Shown here piece after piece: positions 8,765-16,548 of a stretch of DNA of 22,932 bases. The stretch is from contig JAJRSN010000526.1 in NCBI GenBank assembly GCA_024278715.1, positions 1 through 22,932 on the forward strand, in the 5' to 3' direction. Source of the stretch: Calditrichota bacterium (GTDB lineage Bacteria; Calditrichota; Calditrichia; Calditrichales; Calditrichaceae). Numbering within the stretch: the first letter of the stretch is position 1; each line of letters opens with the position of its first letter. The notes under the pieces are model-generated. The model ran no database searches. It had not been told where the DNA came from and worked only from the letters and a program-made list of their open reading frames with translations. The translations under genes and the position numbers were made by a program.

Positions 8765-8793
8765 ATTAAAATCCAATCTTTTTATGTTAACAA
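8765..8793 (-). promoter_or_regulatory. Candidate promoter of the aroQ-mltG-pcrA operon
   Basis: On the minus strand TTGTTA (8793-8788) and TTTAAT (8770-8765) are separated by exactly 17 bases, matching the sigma-70 consensus at 4/6 and 5/6 positions. The predicted transcript would start about 45 bases before the TTG start of aroQ. The -35 box lies inside a repeated palindrome, so repression at this site is possible. Confidence 0.5.
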
Positions 8794-8806
8794 ATTCCTG
8801 TTAACA
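8785..8806. promoter_or_regulatory. Possible operator: two TGTTAACA palindromes
   Basis: The self-complementary octamer TGTTAACA occurs at 8785-8792 and 8799-8806 with a 6-base spacer, a 14-base repeat that is also an inverted repeat. One copy covers the -35 box of the candidate aroQ promoter. An 8-bp inverted repeat (AAAAGCAG at 8757-8764, CTGCTTTT at 8833-8840) roughly frames it. No regulator gene is adjacent. Confidence 0.4.
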
Positions 8807-8868
8807 CATCATTATTATTGAAACTACGAGGGCTGCTTTTATTATTAAATTTTCACCCGAACTTTGAA

Positions 8869-9780
8869 CTATTTTCCTGAACTTTTCTTGAATTTTTCGA
8901 TTATTGGTCTGATTTCAGGAGAAGGCGTAATCGACAAATCAATCGGAATTTTCTGAAATTTAACGAAAGGTTGTCCCCGGTTAAAAGAACGGATTACAAT
9001 CCTAATCAAATATTCAGAATCGGATCCAGCCCCTATAATCACCGGTTTGACATTGTTTTTAAATTCTAAAATTTGACTGTGCGCCGAAAATACAAGATCA
9101 AATTTCGGATAACGCTCAAGGATTTTTTCTAATTGTGAGCGTTCTCCGTGATAGAGTAAAATCCGATAATCTGAAAACTTTAACGCTCGTCGGTAATTTT
9201 TTTGAAATTTTTGATTGTCGGGTTTCGCTTCCGCCAAAGGTTTATTCATCATAAAACTGCTTTTATCCAGATACGAAAGAATTGAAATGCGGAATTTGTC
9301 TGCGTTTATTTTAAAAGAATCGAGCAATTCTTCCGAGTTCAAATTTAAGTTCGAGCCGAGTATGTTTAAGTTTTTTCGGAACAAAAGGGATACGATATCT
9401 TTGTTTTCTATCAGAAGTTCCTGATCGCCGGGTACAACGACATCCGGTTTCATTATTTGATAGATATCAAGAATCAATTTGTTTAACGAGTCGTAAGGGT
9501 AAGAGTTGAGAAAGTCCCCGCCGTCGATAAAAATGAGCGACGGGTTTAGGGCGCGGTAATATTCGACAAAAGTAAATACTCTGTCCAGACCGCCGAGCGG
9601 ACGATCTCCGCACAAACAATTTTCATAAGCGGCGTTGACATTGGCGATGTACAAAATTTCAAGTGAGTCGGCTGATATTTGAGAACTTGGAGTTTTTAAT
9701 TTTTGCGCCGGAAGCGATGCGATAAATAAAAACAATAAGACGAAATACGTTAACCTCGAAGAATTAAAGAAAAATCTCAT
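8869..9780 (-). CDS. Exported metallophosphatase-like protein with CxCG/PLGGL motif
   Basis: A 303-residue protein with a signal peptide (residues 1-26, ending LPAQ). It resembles the N-terminal calcineurin-like domain of UshA-type 5'-nucleotidases, specifically the branch with a CxCGxxPLGGL signature (C55, C57, PLGGL at 61-65). Some family landmarks remain: IDGGD (85-89), a histidine in YHGE (H211) and SAHS (H234). The usual DxH near the N-terminus is replaced by NVNAA, and the GNHE box reads GDQE (118-121). Metal binding may therefore be altered, and the substrate is unknown. The C-terminal nucleotidase domain of UshA is absent. It stands alone between a terminator and the aroQ promoter, with no good Shine-Dalgarno site. 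It ends in TAG. Confidence 0.65.
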   Translation of the reverse strand: MRFFFNSSRLTYFVLLFLFIASLPAQKLKTPSSQISADSLEILYIANVNAAYENCLCGDRPLGGLDRVFTFVEYYRALNPSLIFIDGGDFLNSYPYDSLNKLILDIYQIMKPDVVVPGDQELLIENKDIVSLLFRKNLNILGSNLNLNSEELLDSFKINADKFRISILSYLDKSSFMMNKPLAEAKPDNQKFQKNYRRALKFSDYRILLYHGERSQLEKILERYPKFDLVFSAHSQILEFKNNVKPVIIGAGSDSEYLIRIVIRSFNRGQPFVKFQKIPIDLSITPSPEIRPIIEKFKKSSGK

Positions 9781-9807
9781 TTTCTTGCTTAACTTAATAA
9801 GGGGTTT

Positions 9808-9848
9808 AAAAAATAAGATTTCTCCCGTTACGCCGAACGGGAGAAATC
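9808..9848 (-). terminator. Rho-independent terminator of secD-secF-STAS
   Basis: On the minus strand a perfect 13-bp stem, GATTTCTCCCGTT/AACGGGAGAAATC (plus positions 9817-9829 and 9836-9848), with a 6-base loop is followed by TTATTTTTT. It begins 15 bases after the stop of the STAS gene. It lies only about 36 bases ahead of the next start codon, so that gene needs either readthrough or a very compact promoter. Confidence 0.9.
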
Positions 9849-9862
9849 AAACAAAACAGGCA

Positions 9863-10207
9863 TTATTTATTTTTTAAAGCGGCAACAGCTTCATCAAGAC
9901 TGTTCAGAATCGTAAAAACATTGATCAACCGGGTCATGCGCAGCAGTTGATGAATACGCTCCGGGATATTGATCATTGCCAAATCGCCGTTATTATTCTT
10001 CAGGGTTGTTACAGCGCCGATAAAGATACCCAGCCCCGAACTGTTCATCCACTCAAGGTCTTTCATATCAATAACAATTTTTTTCCTGCCGCTTTCAATC
10101 AATTCATGCATTTTATCGTTGATAGCCACCGCTTCGGGACCGCCCATTAATTTACCCGAAAGCGACAGAACAACAATGCCCTCTTTTTCGAGTGTATTGA
10201 TTTGCAT
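9863..10207 (-). CDS. STAS-domain anti-sigma factor antagonist (SpoIIAA/RsbV type)
   Basis: A 114-residue single STAS domain. Members bind an anti-sigma kinase and are switched off by phosphorylation of a conserved serine. That residue is visible as Ser57 in MNSSGLGIF (54-62), preceded by the KKIVIDMKDLEWM strand. The length is typical. AGGA sits seven bases before the ATG. It follows secF by 29 bases and precedes the strong terminator, so it is co-transcribed with secDF. No partner kinase or sigma factor gene is in the window. The role could equally be in polarity or signalling rather than sigma regulation. Confidence 0.9.
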   Translation of the reverse strand: MQINTLEKEGIVVLSLSGKLMGGPEAVAINDKMHELIESGRKKIVIDMKDLEWMNSSGLGIFIGAVTTLKNNNGDLAMINIPERIHQLLRMTRLINVFTILNSLDEAVAALKNK

Positions 10208-10236
10208 TAAAATTCCTTCATGCTTTCACTTACTTT

Positions 10237-11133
10237 TTAAGCCTTTTTCCACTCCCAATCCACAAGGATCGGACTGGCGACAAAAATGGATGAATACGTA
10301 CCGACGACAATACCGATAATCAACGCAAAGGCAAAGGTTCGTAAAACCTCGCCGCCAAAGAAATACAACACGGTCACCACAATCAAGGTTGTTCCCGAGG
10401 TAATAATTGTGCGGCTCAGGGTTTCGTTAATGCTGCGATTAACCGTTGAGGCTAAAGCATCCCCTGTAGCTTTTTTTGTCAATTTCAAATTCTCCCGAAT
10501 CCGATCGTACACCACAATGGTGTCATTTAAAGAATACCCCACAATCGTCAGCAGGGCGGCAATAATCGGCGCCGAAATTTCAATGTTGAAAAGAGAAAAA
10601 ATACCCAGAGTAATGGTAACATCGTGAGCCAGAGCCGCGATAGCTCCGACGGAATATTTGAATTCAAACCGCCACATTACATAAATCAAAATAAGGATCA
10701 TTGACCATAAAATAGCTTTAATAGCGTCCAAAATAAGCTCGTGTCCTATTTTAGGTCCTACCTTTTCAACCCTTTCCACGATAAACGGGTTGTCGGCAAC
10801 CTCTCTTTTGATCAAATCCTCGACTACAGTCGAAACTTCCTTATCCTGCTTTACGTTGCCAACGCGAATCACAACTTCGTTCGGATTACCGAAATGTTTT
10901 ATTTCCGCGTCGCCGTAACCCTGCTTACCGATAGCCGAACGAAGTTTCTGGATTTCGATGGGTTTGTCAAATTTTAATTGAATTAGCGTGCCGCCGGTAA
11001 AATCGATATTGTACCTCGGACCTCCGTGGGCAATCAAAGAAATAATCGAAAGGAGTATTAAACTCAAACTAACTGTATAAGCAATTTTACGAATCTTAAT
11101 AAATTGAACATTTGTCTTTCTGATAAATCGCAT
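10237..11133 (-). CDS. secF: Protein translocase subunit SecF
   Basis: A 298-residue inner-membrane RND-type subunit that works with SecD to use the proton gradient for the late stage of Sec export. An N-terminal membrane segment (about 17-36) is followed by YNIDFTGGTLIQLKF, a periplasmic domain, then five membrane segments from about 125 onward. The SecF signature GYSLNDTIVVYDRIREN is present. The length is normal. It lies 37 bases behind secD. The nearest Shine-Dalgarno (AGGAG) is about 11 bases from the ATG, longer than usual. Confidence 0.97.
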   Translation of the reverse strand: MRFIRKTNVQFIKIRKIAYTVSLSLILLSIISLIAHGGPRYNIDFTGGTLIQLKFDKPIEIQKLRSAIGKQGYGDAEIKHFGNPNEVVIRVGNVKQDKEVSTVVEDLIKREVADNPFIVERVEKVGPKIGHELILDAIKAILWSMILILIYVMWRFEFKYSVGAIAALAHDVTITLGIFSLFNIEISAPIIAALLTIVGYSLNDTIVVYDRIRENLKLTKKATGDALASTVNRSINETLSRTIITSGTTLIVVTVLYFFGGEVLRTFAFALIIGIVVGTYSSIFVASPILVDWEWKKA

Positions 11134-11170
11134 AAGACTTTTCTCTCCTGTTGCTCTGTTTCTGTAAGCT

Positions 11171-13051
11171 TTAAATACTCAATTTTTTTACGGTTCTGGT
11201 TTCCAGCACATAGTCAAAAATAACTCGCGTAACCACAATTGCGGTGAATAAACTGGAAAGAATACCGATCATAAGGGTCAAGGCAAATCCCTGAATGGGA
11301 CCGGTGCCGTAAGTGTAAAGAACAAGACCGGCAATAAACGTGGTCACGTTGGCATCGACAATGGTGATAAAGGCTTTGGAATATCCGACGTCAACTGAGG
11401 CGCGGATCGTTTTACCTTTATCCAATTCTTCACGCACCCTTTCAAAAATAAGCACGTTGGCATCCACCGCCATACCGATAGTTAAAATAATACCTGCAAT
11501 ACCGGGAAGGGTTAACGTGGCATGAAAATACGCCATTATCGCCATGATGAAAATGATATTGAGTACCAAGGCTAAATCTGCTACGAGACCCGATAAATGG
11601 TAATAGAAAATCATAAAAAGAACCACAAGAAAAAGACCAAGTATCGCGGAATAGGTTCCCGCGGTAATGGAATCTTTACCCAATGATGGTCCTACTGTAC
11701 GCTCTTCCATAAATTTAACGGGCGCCGGAAGAGCGCCGGCTTTTAAGACAATACTTAAATCCTGAGCCTCTTCGATATTATCGAGTCCCGTTATCACGGC
11801 TCGACCGTTATTGATTTTTACGCGAATCTCGGGCGCCAGATAGACCTTATGATCCAGAACAATAGCCAGACGTTTTCCGACATTAGCTCCGGTTACGCGT
11901 GCAAATATCCGCGCTCCGTCGTCGTTTAAGGTTAACGAAACTTCATATTGCCCGTAAGACATGGGATCGCGGCTTCTTTGCGGATAAGCGTCGGTAATGG
12001 TTTCTCCGGAAAGTTCAACGTTTTTGCGAACCAGATAGAGCGGCAAATAACGTCCGTTGTAAACCGGTTTGGAACCCCAAATAAATTCTGCGCCGGGCGC
12101 TTCTTCGGATAAAATCTTGTGAATTTCGGGAGATTGTAAGATTCTGCGGAATTTTGTTTCCTTTTCGACCGGTACAAGAAAGGTTTGCTTATCTCTGGGA
12201 TTCAGATAGAACAGACCCTCTTCAAACAACTCGGCAATGGAATCTTTCTTCGCAATTTCCGCCGCCTGCTGAGCCGTATCTGCGGCAAACATCTTTTCCA
12301 AAGATGTCGCTTCCTCGCCTCCGGCGGCTACGGTGTCCCCTTTTTCTATTTCAGTCGTATCCACGGGGCTGATTTTCGATTGGATGTAATTATTGATGCG
12401 TTCGGCTACTTTTCCGCTGATTACATTGTCTTCAAGAATCTTAAACTCCAGCAGCGCGGTTCTGCCGATCAATTTGCGAACGCGCACCGGATTGGTAACT
12501 CCCGCTAATTCCACAATTATCCGCCGATCGCCCTGCTTTTGAATAATCGGTTCGCTAACGCCAAACTCATCGACACGGTTGCGCAGAATTTCCAGAGCGC
12601 GGTCAACAGATTCATTGATCTGCTTGCGCAGATATTTGATAACATCGGCTTTGGTACGGCGATCAACGCTATAGTAATACCGCGTAATGTTGGTCTTTTT
12701 TTGTTCGAGAAGTTTGTCCAAAACAGCGATAAAATCTTCATCGCTGACCTCGACTTGTTTTTCCGTTTCATCCAATGCCTTTAAAAACACATCGTCTTTG
12801 TTTGTGGCTAATCGCTTAAGCAGCTCTTTAACGTCAACCTCGAGAACCACATGCATTCCGCCTTGAAGATCGAGACCCAAATTAATGGTCTTTGCTTTCA
12901 GATTAAAATAGGCTTTTTGATTCTCAAGTTTCAGCTTCTCTTTTTCCGCATCACTCATCATATTAAACTTGAAGGTAGGATACAAAAAATAAGCCGCAAT
13001 AATTAAGACAATCGCAATAATAATAAACCGGGTTCGGGTATTCGTTTTCAT
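11171..13051 (-). CDS. secD: Protein translocase subunit SecD
   Basis: A 626-residue partner of SecF. It has a membrane segment at 10-26, the LGLDLQGGMHVVLEVDV motif (58-74), the P1 head with EPIIQKQGDRRIIVELAGV (167-185), and a second conserved block ETITDAYPQ...VSLTLNDDGARIF. Five further membrane segments include GMAVDANVLIFERVREEL. Residues about 205-300 form an enlarged charged insertion (EIEKGDTVAAGGEEATSLEK) in the periplasmic head that is absent from the shortest SecD proteins. AGGAGG is 12 bases before the ATG. It heads the secD-secF-STAS operon. Confidence 0.97.
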   Translation of the reverse strand: MKTNTRTRFIIIAIVLIIAAYFLYPTFKFNMMSDAEKEKLKLENQKAYFNLKAKTINLGLDLQGGMHVVLEVDVKELLKRLATNKDDVFLKALDETEKQVEVSDEDFIAVLDKLLEQKKTNITRYYYSVDRRTKADVIKYLRKQINESVDRALEILRNRVDEFGVSEPIIQKQGDRRIIVELAGVTNPVRVRKLIGRTALLEFKILEDNVISGKVAERINNYIQSKISPVDTTEIEKGDTVAAGGEEATSLEKMFAADTAQQAAEIAKKDSIAELFEEGLFYLNPRDKQTFLVPVEKETKFRRILQSPEIHKILSEEAPGAEFIWGSKPVYNGRYLPLYLVRKNVELSGETITDAYPQRSRDPMSYGQYEVSLTLNDDGARIFARVTGANVGKRLAIVLDHKVYLAPEIRVKINNGRAVITGLDNIEEAQDLSIVLKAGALPAPVKFMEERTVGPSLGKDSITAGTYSAILGLFLVVLFMIFYYHLSGLVADLALVLNIIFIMAIMAYFHATLTLPGIAGIILTIGMAVDANVLIFERVREELDKGKTIRASVDVGYSKAFITIVDANVTTFIAGLVLYTYGTGPIQGFALTLMIGILSSLFTAIVVTRVIFDYVLETRTVKKLSI

Positions 13052-13112
13052 TAAGCGAACTATCCTCCTGCTTAATTGGAATACTTGTATTTTTTAAATT
13101 TAAAAGAATATA

Positions 13113-13141
13113 AATTTAGCGGTTGCTTATATTAAAGTCAA
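13113..13141 (-). promoter_or_regulatory. Candidate promoter of secD-secF-STAS
   Basis: On the minus strand TTGACT (13141-13136) and TAAATT (13118-13113) are separated by 17 bases, matching sigma-70 boxes at 5/6 and 4/6 positions. It lies just after the ligA stop and about 60 bases before the secD start. No hairpin terminator for ligA is seen in this gap. Confidence 0.5.
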
Positions 13142-13165
13142 TTAAAATTCCGTTAATCCGACGCT

Positions 13166-15178
13166 TCACTTTGTTTGATTAATCATCTTTAAAAATTCTT
13201 CTTCATTAATTATCTCGATTCCTAATTGAAGCGCTTTCGTGTATTTGGAGCCCGGACTTTCTCCCGCCAACACATAAGAGGTGTTTTTGGAGACCGACGA
13301 AGCTACTTTTCCCCCGTACCGCTCAATCAGTTTTGCCGCCTCGTTTCGTTTTAAATGGGGCAGCGTTCCGGTTAAAACAAAGGTCTTTCCTTTTAAAATC
13401 AGGTCTTCGGACGGAACTTCTTCTTCCACCTCTTCTGTTTTTACTCCGGCTTTAATCAGCATTTTTATTAGTTCTCTGTTTTGCTTGTTCTTAAAAAACT
13501 GCACAATACTCTGCGCCATTTTTTCACCGATACCATCAATACCCTCCAAATCCTCAAAAGATGCTTCCTGTAACGCCTTTAGCGATTTAAAGCGTTTTGC
13601 TAAAATTTTAGCGGCGTTGCTGCCGATGTAAGGAATTCCAAGAGAAAAAATCAAGCGGTCGAGGGTTTGCCGTTTGCTTTGTTCTATGGCATCCATCAAA
13701 TTCTGAGCGCTTTTTTCACCCATGCGCTCCAGTTCAGCGACATCTTCTTTTTTAAGCTGATAGATATCCGCGATATTGCTGATCAATCCTTTATCCACCA
13801 GCATTTCCACCAGCGCCGTGCCCAGACCTTCAATATCCATGGCTCCGCGGCTGGCAAAGTGTTCAATTCCGCGTTTGATTTGCGCCGGGCAGGCTATATT
13901 CGGGCAGCGGATGGCGACTTCTCCTTCGAGCTGAATTAATTGCGTGCCGCAAACCGGACATTTGTCGGGAATTTCGGGCGGTTTGGAATTAGCGGTGCGT
14001 TTTCTTTTATTTACTCCCACCACTTTCGGAATTATATCGCCGCCTTTTTCGATGAAAACATAATCGCCTTCGCGAATATCCTTGCGGTGAATTTCGTCCG
14101 CATTGTGCAGAGTTGCCCGCGATACCGTGGTTCCGGCAAGAGCAACCGGTTTCAATTCGGCTACCGGAGTCACAATGCCCGTACGACCGACCTGCCAGGT
14201 TATTTTTTCCAACAATGTTTCCGCCTGAAGGGCTTTAAACTTAAAAGCGATTGCCCAGCGCGGATTTTTTGCCGTTGCTCCGAGACGCGCCTGTTGGTCT
14301 AAATCGTTAACCTTTACAACAACGCCGTCTATTTCAAAATCCAGATCATCCCGTTTTTCTTCCCATTCTTTTACAAACTCAAAAACCTCGTCCAATGTTT
14401 TACACAGGCGAAAATTGGGACTGACGGGAAATCCGAGACTTTTCAGTAACTGCAAATTTTCGTAATGTTTTCCGCGCACAAATCCCGGTTCATCCGAATC
14501 GACATAATAGGTAAAAAGATTCAAACCGCGTTTTGCCACAATTTTAGGGTCCTGCAGCTTTAACGAACCGGCTGCCGCGTTGCGCGGATTGGCGAAGAGA
14601 GGTTCGCCCCGCTCTTCACGCTCACGATTTACCTTCTGAAAGGCTAACTTGGACATATAAATTTCACCGCGGACTTCGAAAAAAGCCGGAACCGGATCAT
14701 GTCTTCTGATTCTTAAAGGAATCGAACGAATGGTGCGTAAATTGGAAGTGATGTCGTCGCCCTGCAATCCGTCGCCGCGGGTGACTCCCCGTTCAAATCG
14801 CCCGTTAGTGTAATGCAGACTAATGGCAACGCCGTCGATTTTTAACTCAGCCACATATTCGACCTCTTCTCCCTTTAAAGCCGAACGAACGCGCTGATCG
14901 AACTCGCGGAATTCCTCCTCGCTATAAGTGTTTGCCAGCGACAACATGGGCTTACGATGCCTAACCGTGGGGAATTCTTTAATGGGCTGCCCGCTCACCC
15001 TCTGCGTCGGCGAATCGGGCGTTATCAGCTCCGGATGGGCTTTTTCCAGCTCCTCCAATTCTTTCATTAACTGATCGTATTCATAATCGCTTATTGAAGG
15101 CTGAGCAAGGACATAGTATTCGTAATCGTATTTTTCAATGAGCTCGCGTAATTCATGAATTCGTTTTTTAACATCCAC
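13166..15178 (-). CDS. ligA: NAD-dependent DNA ligase LigA
   Basis: A 670-residue enzyme that seals nicks in replication and repair using NAD. Domains are in the usual order: Ia (1-70, DYEYDQLMKEL), adenylation domain with catalytic Lys113 in ELKIDG, SLHYTNG and RGDG, then OB fold, a four-cysteine zinc finger (C407, C410, C425, C430), helix-hairpin-helix repeats (about 440-580) and a C-terminal BRCT domain (about 590-670, LKGKTFVLTGTL). All key residues are present and the length is standard. The start codon is GTG, supported by GGGGAGG eight bases upstream. It is transcribed alone from the divergent intergenic region. Confidence 0.97.
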   Translation of the reverse strand: MDVKKRIHELRELIEKYDYEYYVLAQPSISDYEYDQLMKELEELEKAHPELITPDSPTQRVSGQPIKEFPTVRHRKPMLSLANTYSEEEFREFDQRVRSALKGEEVEYVAELKIDGVAISLHYTNGRFERGVTRGDGLQGDDITSNLRTIRSIPLRIRRHDPVPAFFEVRGEIYMSKLAFQKVNREREERGEPLFANPRNAAAGSLKLQDPKIVAKRGLNLFTYYVDSDEPGFVRGKHYENLQLLKSLGFPVSPNFRLCKTLDEVFEFVKEWEEKRDDLDFEIDGVVVKVNDLDQQARLGATAKNPRWAIAFKFKALQAETLLEKITWQVGRTGIVTPVAELKPVALAGTTVSRATLHNADEIHRKDIREGDYVFIEKGGDIIPKVVGVNKRKRTANSKPPEIPDKCPVCGTQLIQLEGEVAIRCPNIACPAQIKRGIEHFASRGAMDIEGLGTALVEMLVDKGLISNIADIYQLKKEDVAELERMGEKSAQNLMDAIEQSKRQTLDRLIFSLGIPYIGSNAAKILAKRFKSLKALQEASFEDLEGIDGIGEKMAQSIVQFFKNKQNRELIKMLIKAGVKTEEVEEEVPSEDLILKGKTFVLTGTLPHLKRNEAAKLIERYGGKVASSVSKNTSYVLAGESPGSKYTKALQLGIEIINEEEFLKMINQTK

Positions 15179-15209
15179 TTTTAACGCCTCCCCTACTGGT
15201 TAACAATAA

Positions 15210-15238
15210 AATTTATTTTTAATACCATTACTTAACAA
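15210..15238 (-). promoter_or_regulatory. Candidate ligA promoter
   Basis: On the minus strand TTGTTA (15238-15233) and TAAATT (15215-15210) are 17 bases apart, the same -35 hexamer as the aroQ promoter and the same -10 as the secD promoter. Transcription would start about 25 bases before the GTG start. Confidence 0.45.
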
Positions 15239-15261
15239 ATTTATTTTTCATGGAACTCGAT

Positions 15262-15290
15262 TTGATTTTACCATTAATTATCCGTAATTT
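15262..15290 (+). promoter_or_regulatory. Weak candidate promoter of the plus-strand cluster
   Basis: TTGATT (15262-15267) is followed after 17 bases by TAATTT (15285-15290), about 30 bases before the first ATG. The -10 match is poor, and the region is so AT-rich that this could be chance. Confidence 0.25.
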
Positions 15291-15311
15291 TTTATTTTTA
15301 AAAAAAGAAGT

Positions 15312-15326
15312 TAACATATTATGTTA
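15312..15326. repeat. Perfect 15-base palindrome over a start codon
   Basis: TAACATATTATGTTA is a perfect inverted repeat with 7-base arms around a central T. It includes the ATG (15321-15323) of the first plus-strand lipoprotein gene. It could be an operator or a small hairpin hiding the start codon, or chance in AT-rich DNA. Confidence 0.4.
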
Positions 15327-15980
15327 CAAATAGTTATAAATGTTCTTCCTGTAACGGTCTTTTTTTTGATCATCGGTTGCACCAATCCTTTTACCACGCG
15401 TGAAGGTCAGGTGGAAAAACCCGAAATCAATCAACCCGGCGGCAAAAGTATCTATGATCCGGCGGTTAATCCGGATATAGTATTTACGAATCTTCAAAAA
15501 GCCATTCAGGAAAAAAACATCGAAGAATACATGCGATGCCTTATTCCGGAAACGCAAAACGGTAATGTTCATACTTTTGTGTTTCTTCCCGAACAACATT
15601 TCAGCAACGAATTCGCAAAACAACCGTGGACCTTGAACGACGAACAAAACTATTTTATTCAGTTAAGCCGGTCTCAAAAAGGCGATTATCCCAAGCTTGA
15701 TCTTACACTGGCAGACGGCGGAAGCATTCCACTGAATCCCATTACTCCCACCTCCGTCAACGATTCTCTTGAAACCGGCAGCGTAAAGTATCAATTGTCC
15801 GTTCTGTATTCCAGAGATTCCGTAAAGGTCTATTCCGGCATTTTGCAATTCAAGCTCTATCGCTCGAACATTCCTCCCGAAATCTGGTATATTTATTTTT
15901 GGCGAGATAACGCCCTTAATAAAAAATACGATAATTCATGGACGGCTTTAAAACTCTATTATCGAAAAAAGGCTTTGTGA
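15321..15980 (+). CDS. CxNPF-type lipoprotein, possible NTF2-like fold
   Basis: A 219-residue lipoprotein of unknown function. The signal ends LIIGC, placing the lipidated residue at Cys20, followed by TNPF. The mature part reads VFTNLQKAIQEKNIEEYMRCLI and later GILQFKLYRSNIPPEIWYIYFWRDN. This order (a helix with a short-lived 'N..A...K...Y..L' pattern, then strands ending in WYI..W.D) resembles NTF2/SnoaL-like domains, by eye only. The next gene encodes a related protein. Oddly, the signal n-region has no Lys or Arg. An upstream in-frame TAA at 15312 rules out a longer ATG start. The start codon lies inside a palindrome and has only a weak AAGAAG ribosome site. Confidence 0.75.
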   Translation: MLQIVINVLPVTVFFLIIGCTNPFTTREGQVEKPEINQPGGKSIYDPAVNPDIVFTNLQKAIQEKNIEEYMRCLIPETQNGNVHTFVFLPEQHFSNEFAKQPWTLNDEQNYFIQLSRSQKGDYPKLDLTLADGGSIPLNPITPTSVNDSLETGSVKYQLSVLYSRDSVKVYSGILQFKLYRSNIPPEIWYIYFWRDNALNKKYDNSWTALKLYYRKKAL

Positions 15981-16528
15981 TAAGGATGAAAAGTCTTTGT
16001 TTTTACATAACAATTACGATTTTCCTCTTTCTCACGCCGGCATGTCAAAATCCCTTTGCGCCGGGTTTAAAGCCGGGAACCGGAAACAGTTCGCTTATTG
16101 TCACCGATCAGTATTCTCCGGAGGATGTGTTGATAAATTTCAAATACGCCTATAATTTTAAGGATTCTCTGGTTTATGCTGATTTATTGGACAGCAGTTT
16201 TTTGTTTATCTCAAAAAATTTTGCCACCGAACCTGTTACCGACCTTACCTGGGGTCGGGATGTGGATATTAAAACAACGGTCGGATTATTTCGGCATTTC
16301 CAAACATTAAACTTGATCTGGGAGGGCACGGTCTATTCGCGTTTTTTGAATGACGAACATTCTTTGAAAGAAATCAAAAAAGTTTTTAGTTTAGTAATTG
16401 ATGGCGGAAGAGAAATCCCGACGATTCGCGGCGAAGCGTTATTTGTATTCAAGAAAAAGCAAATTTCTCAAAAAGATACCACCGGTATCTGGCGCATTAT
16501 TCGCTGGGAGGATTTATCATCATTCTAA
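15977..16528 (+). CDS. CxNPF-type lipoprotein, paralogue of the preceding gene
   Basis: A lipoprotein of 183 residues from the GTG at 15977, or 180 from the ATG at 15986. Both give a lipobox LTPAC followed by QNPF. GTG is preferred because it overlaps the previous stop as GTGA and AAAAGG lies four bases before it, while the ATG has its AAGG directly adjacent. The mature protein (EDVLINFKYAYNFKDSLVYADLLDSSFLFIS, later GEALFVFKKKQ and GIWRIIRWEDL) parallels the first lipoprotein in order and in its ending. NTF2-like fold is a guess. Function is unknown. It probably sits on the periplasmic face of a membrane with its neighbour. Confidence 0.75.
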   Translation: MIRMKSLCFYITITIFLFLTPACQNPFAPGLKPGTGNSSLIVTDQYSPEDVLINFKYAYNFKDSLVYADLLDSSFLFISKNFATEPVTDLTWGRDVDIKTTVGLFRHFQTLNLIWEGTVYSRFLNDEHSLKEIKKVFSLVIDGGREIPTIRGEALFVFKKKQISQKDTTGIWRIIRWEDLSSF

Positions 16529-16548
16529 CAATGACAGGAGGATAATTC

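Noticed and set aside
15199..15315. Further GTTAAC sites near ligA as part of the same regulon as aroQ
   Set aside because: Only the 6-base core is shared, without the paired spacing. GTTAAC also occurs in coding DNA here, for example near 17450, so chance in AT-rich sequence is likely.
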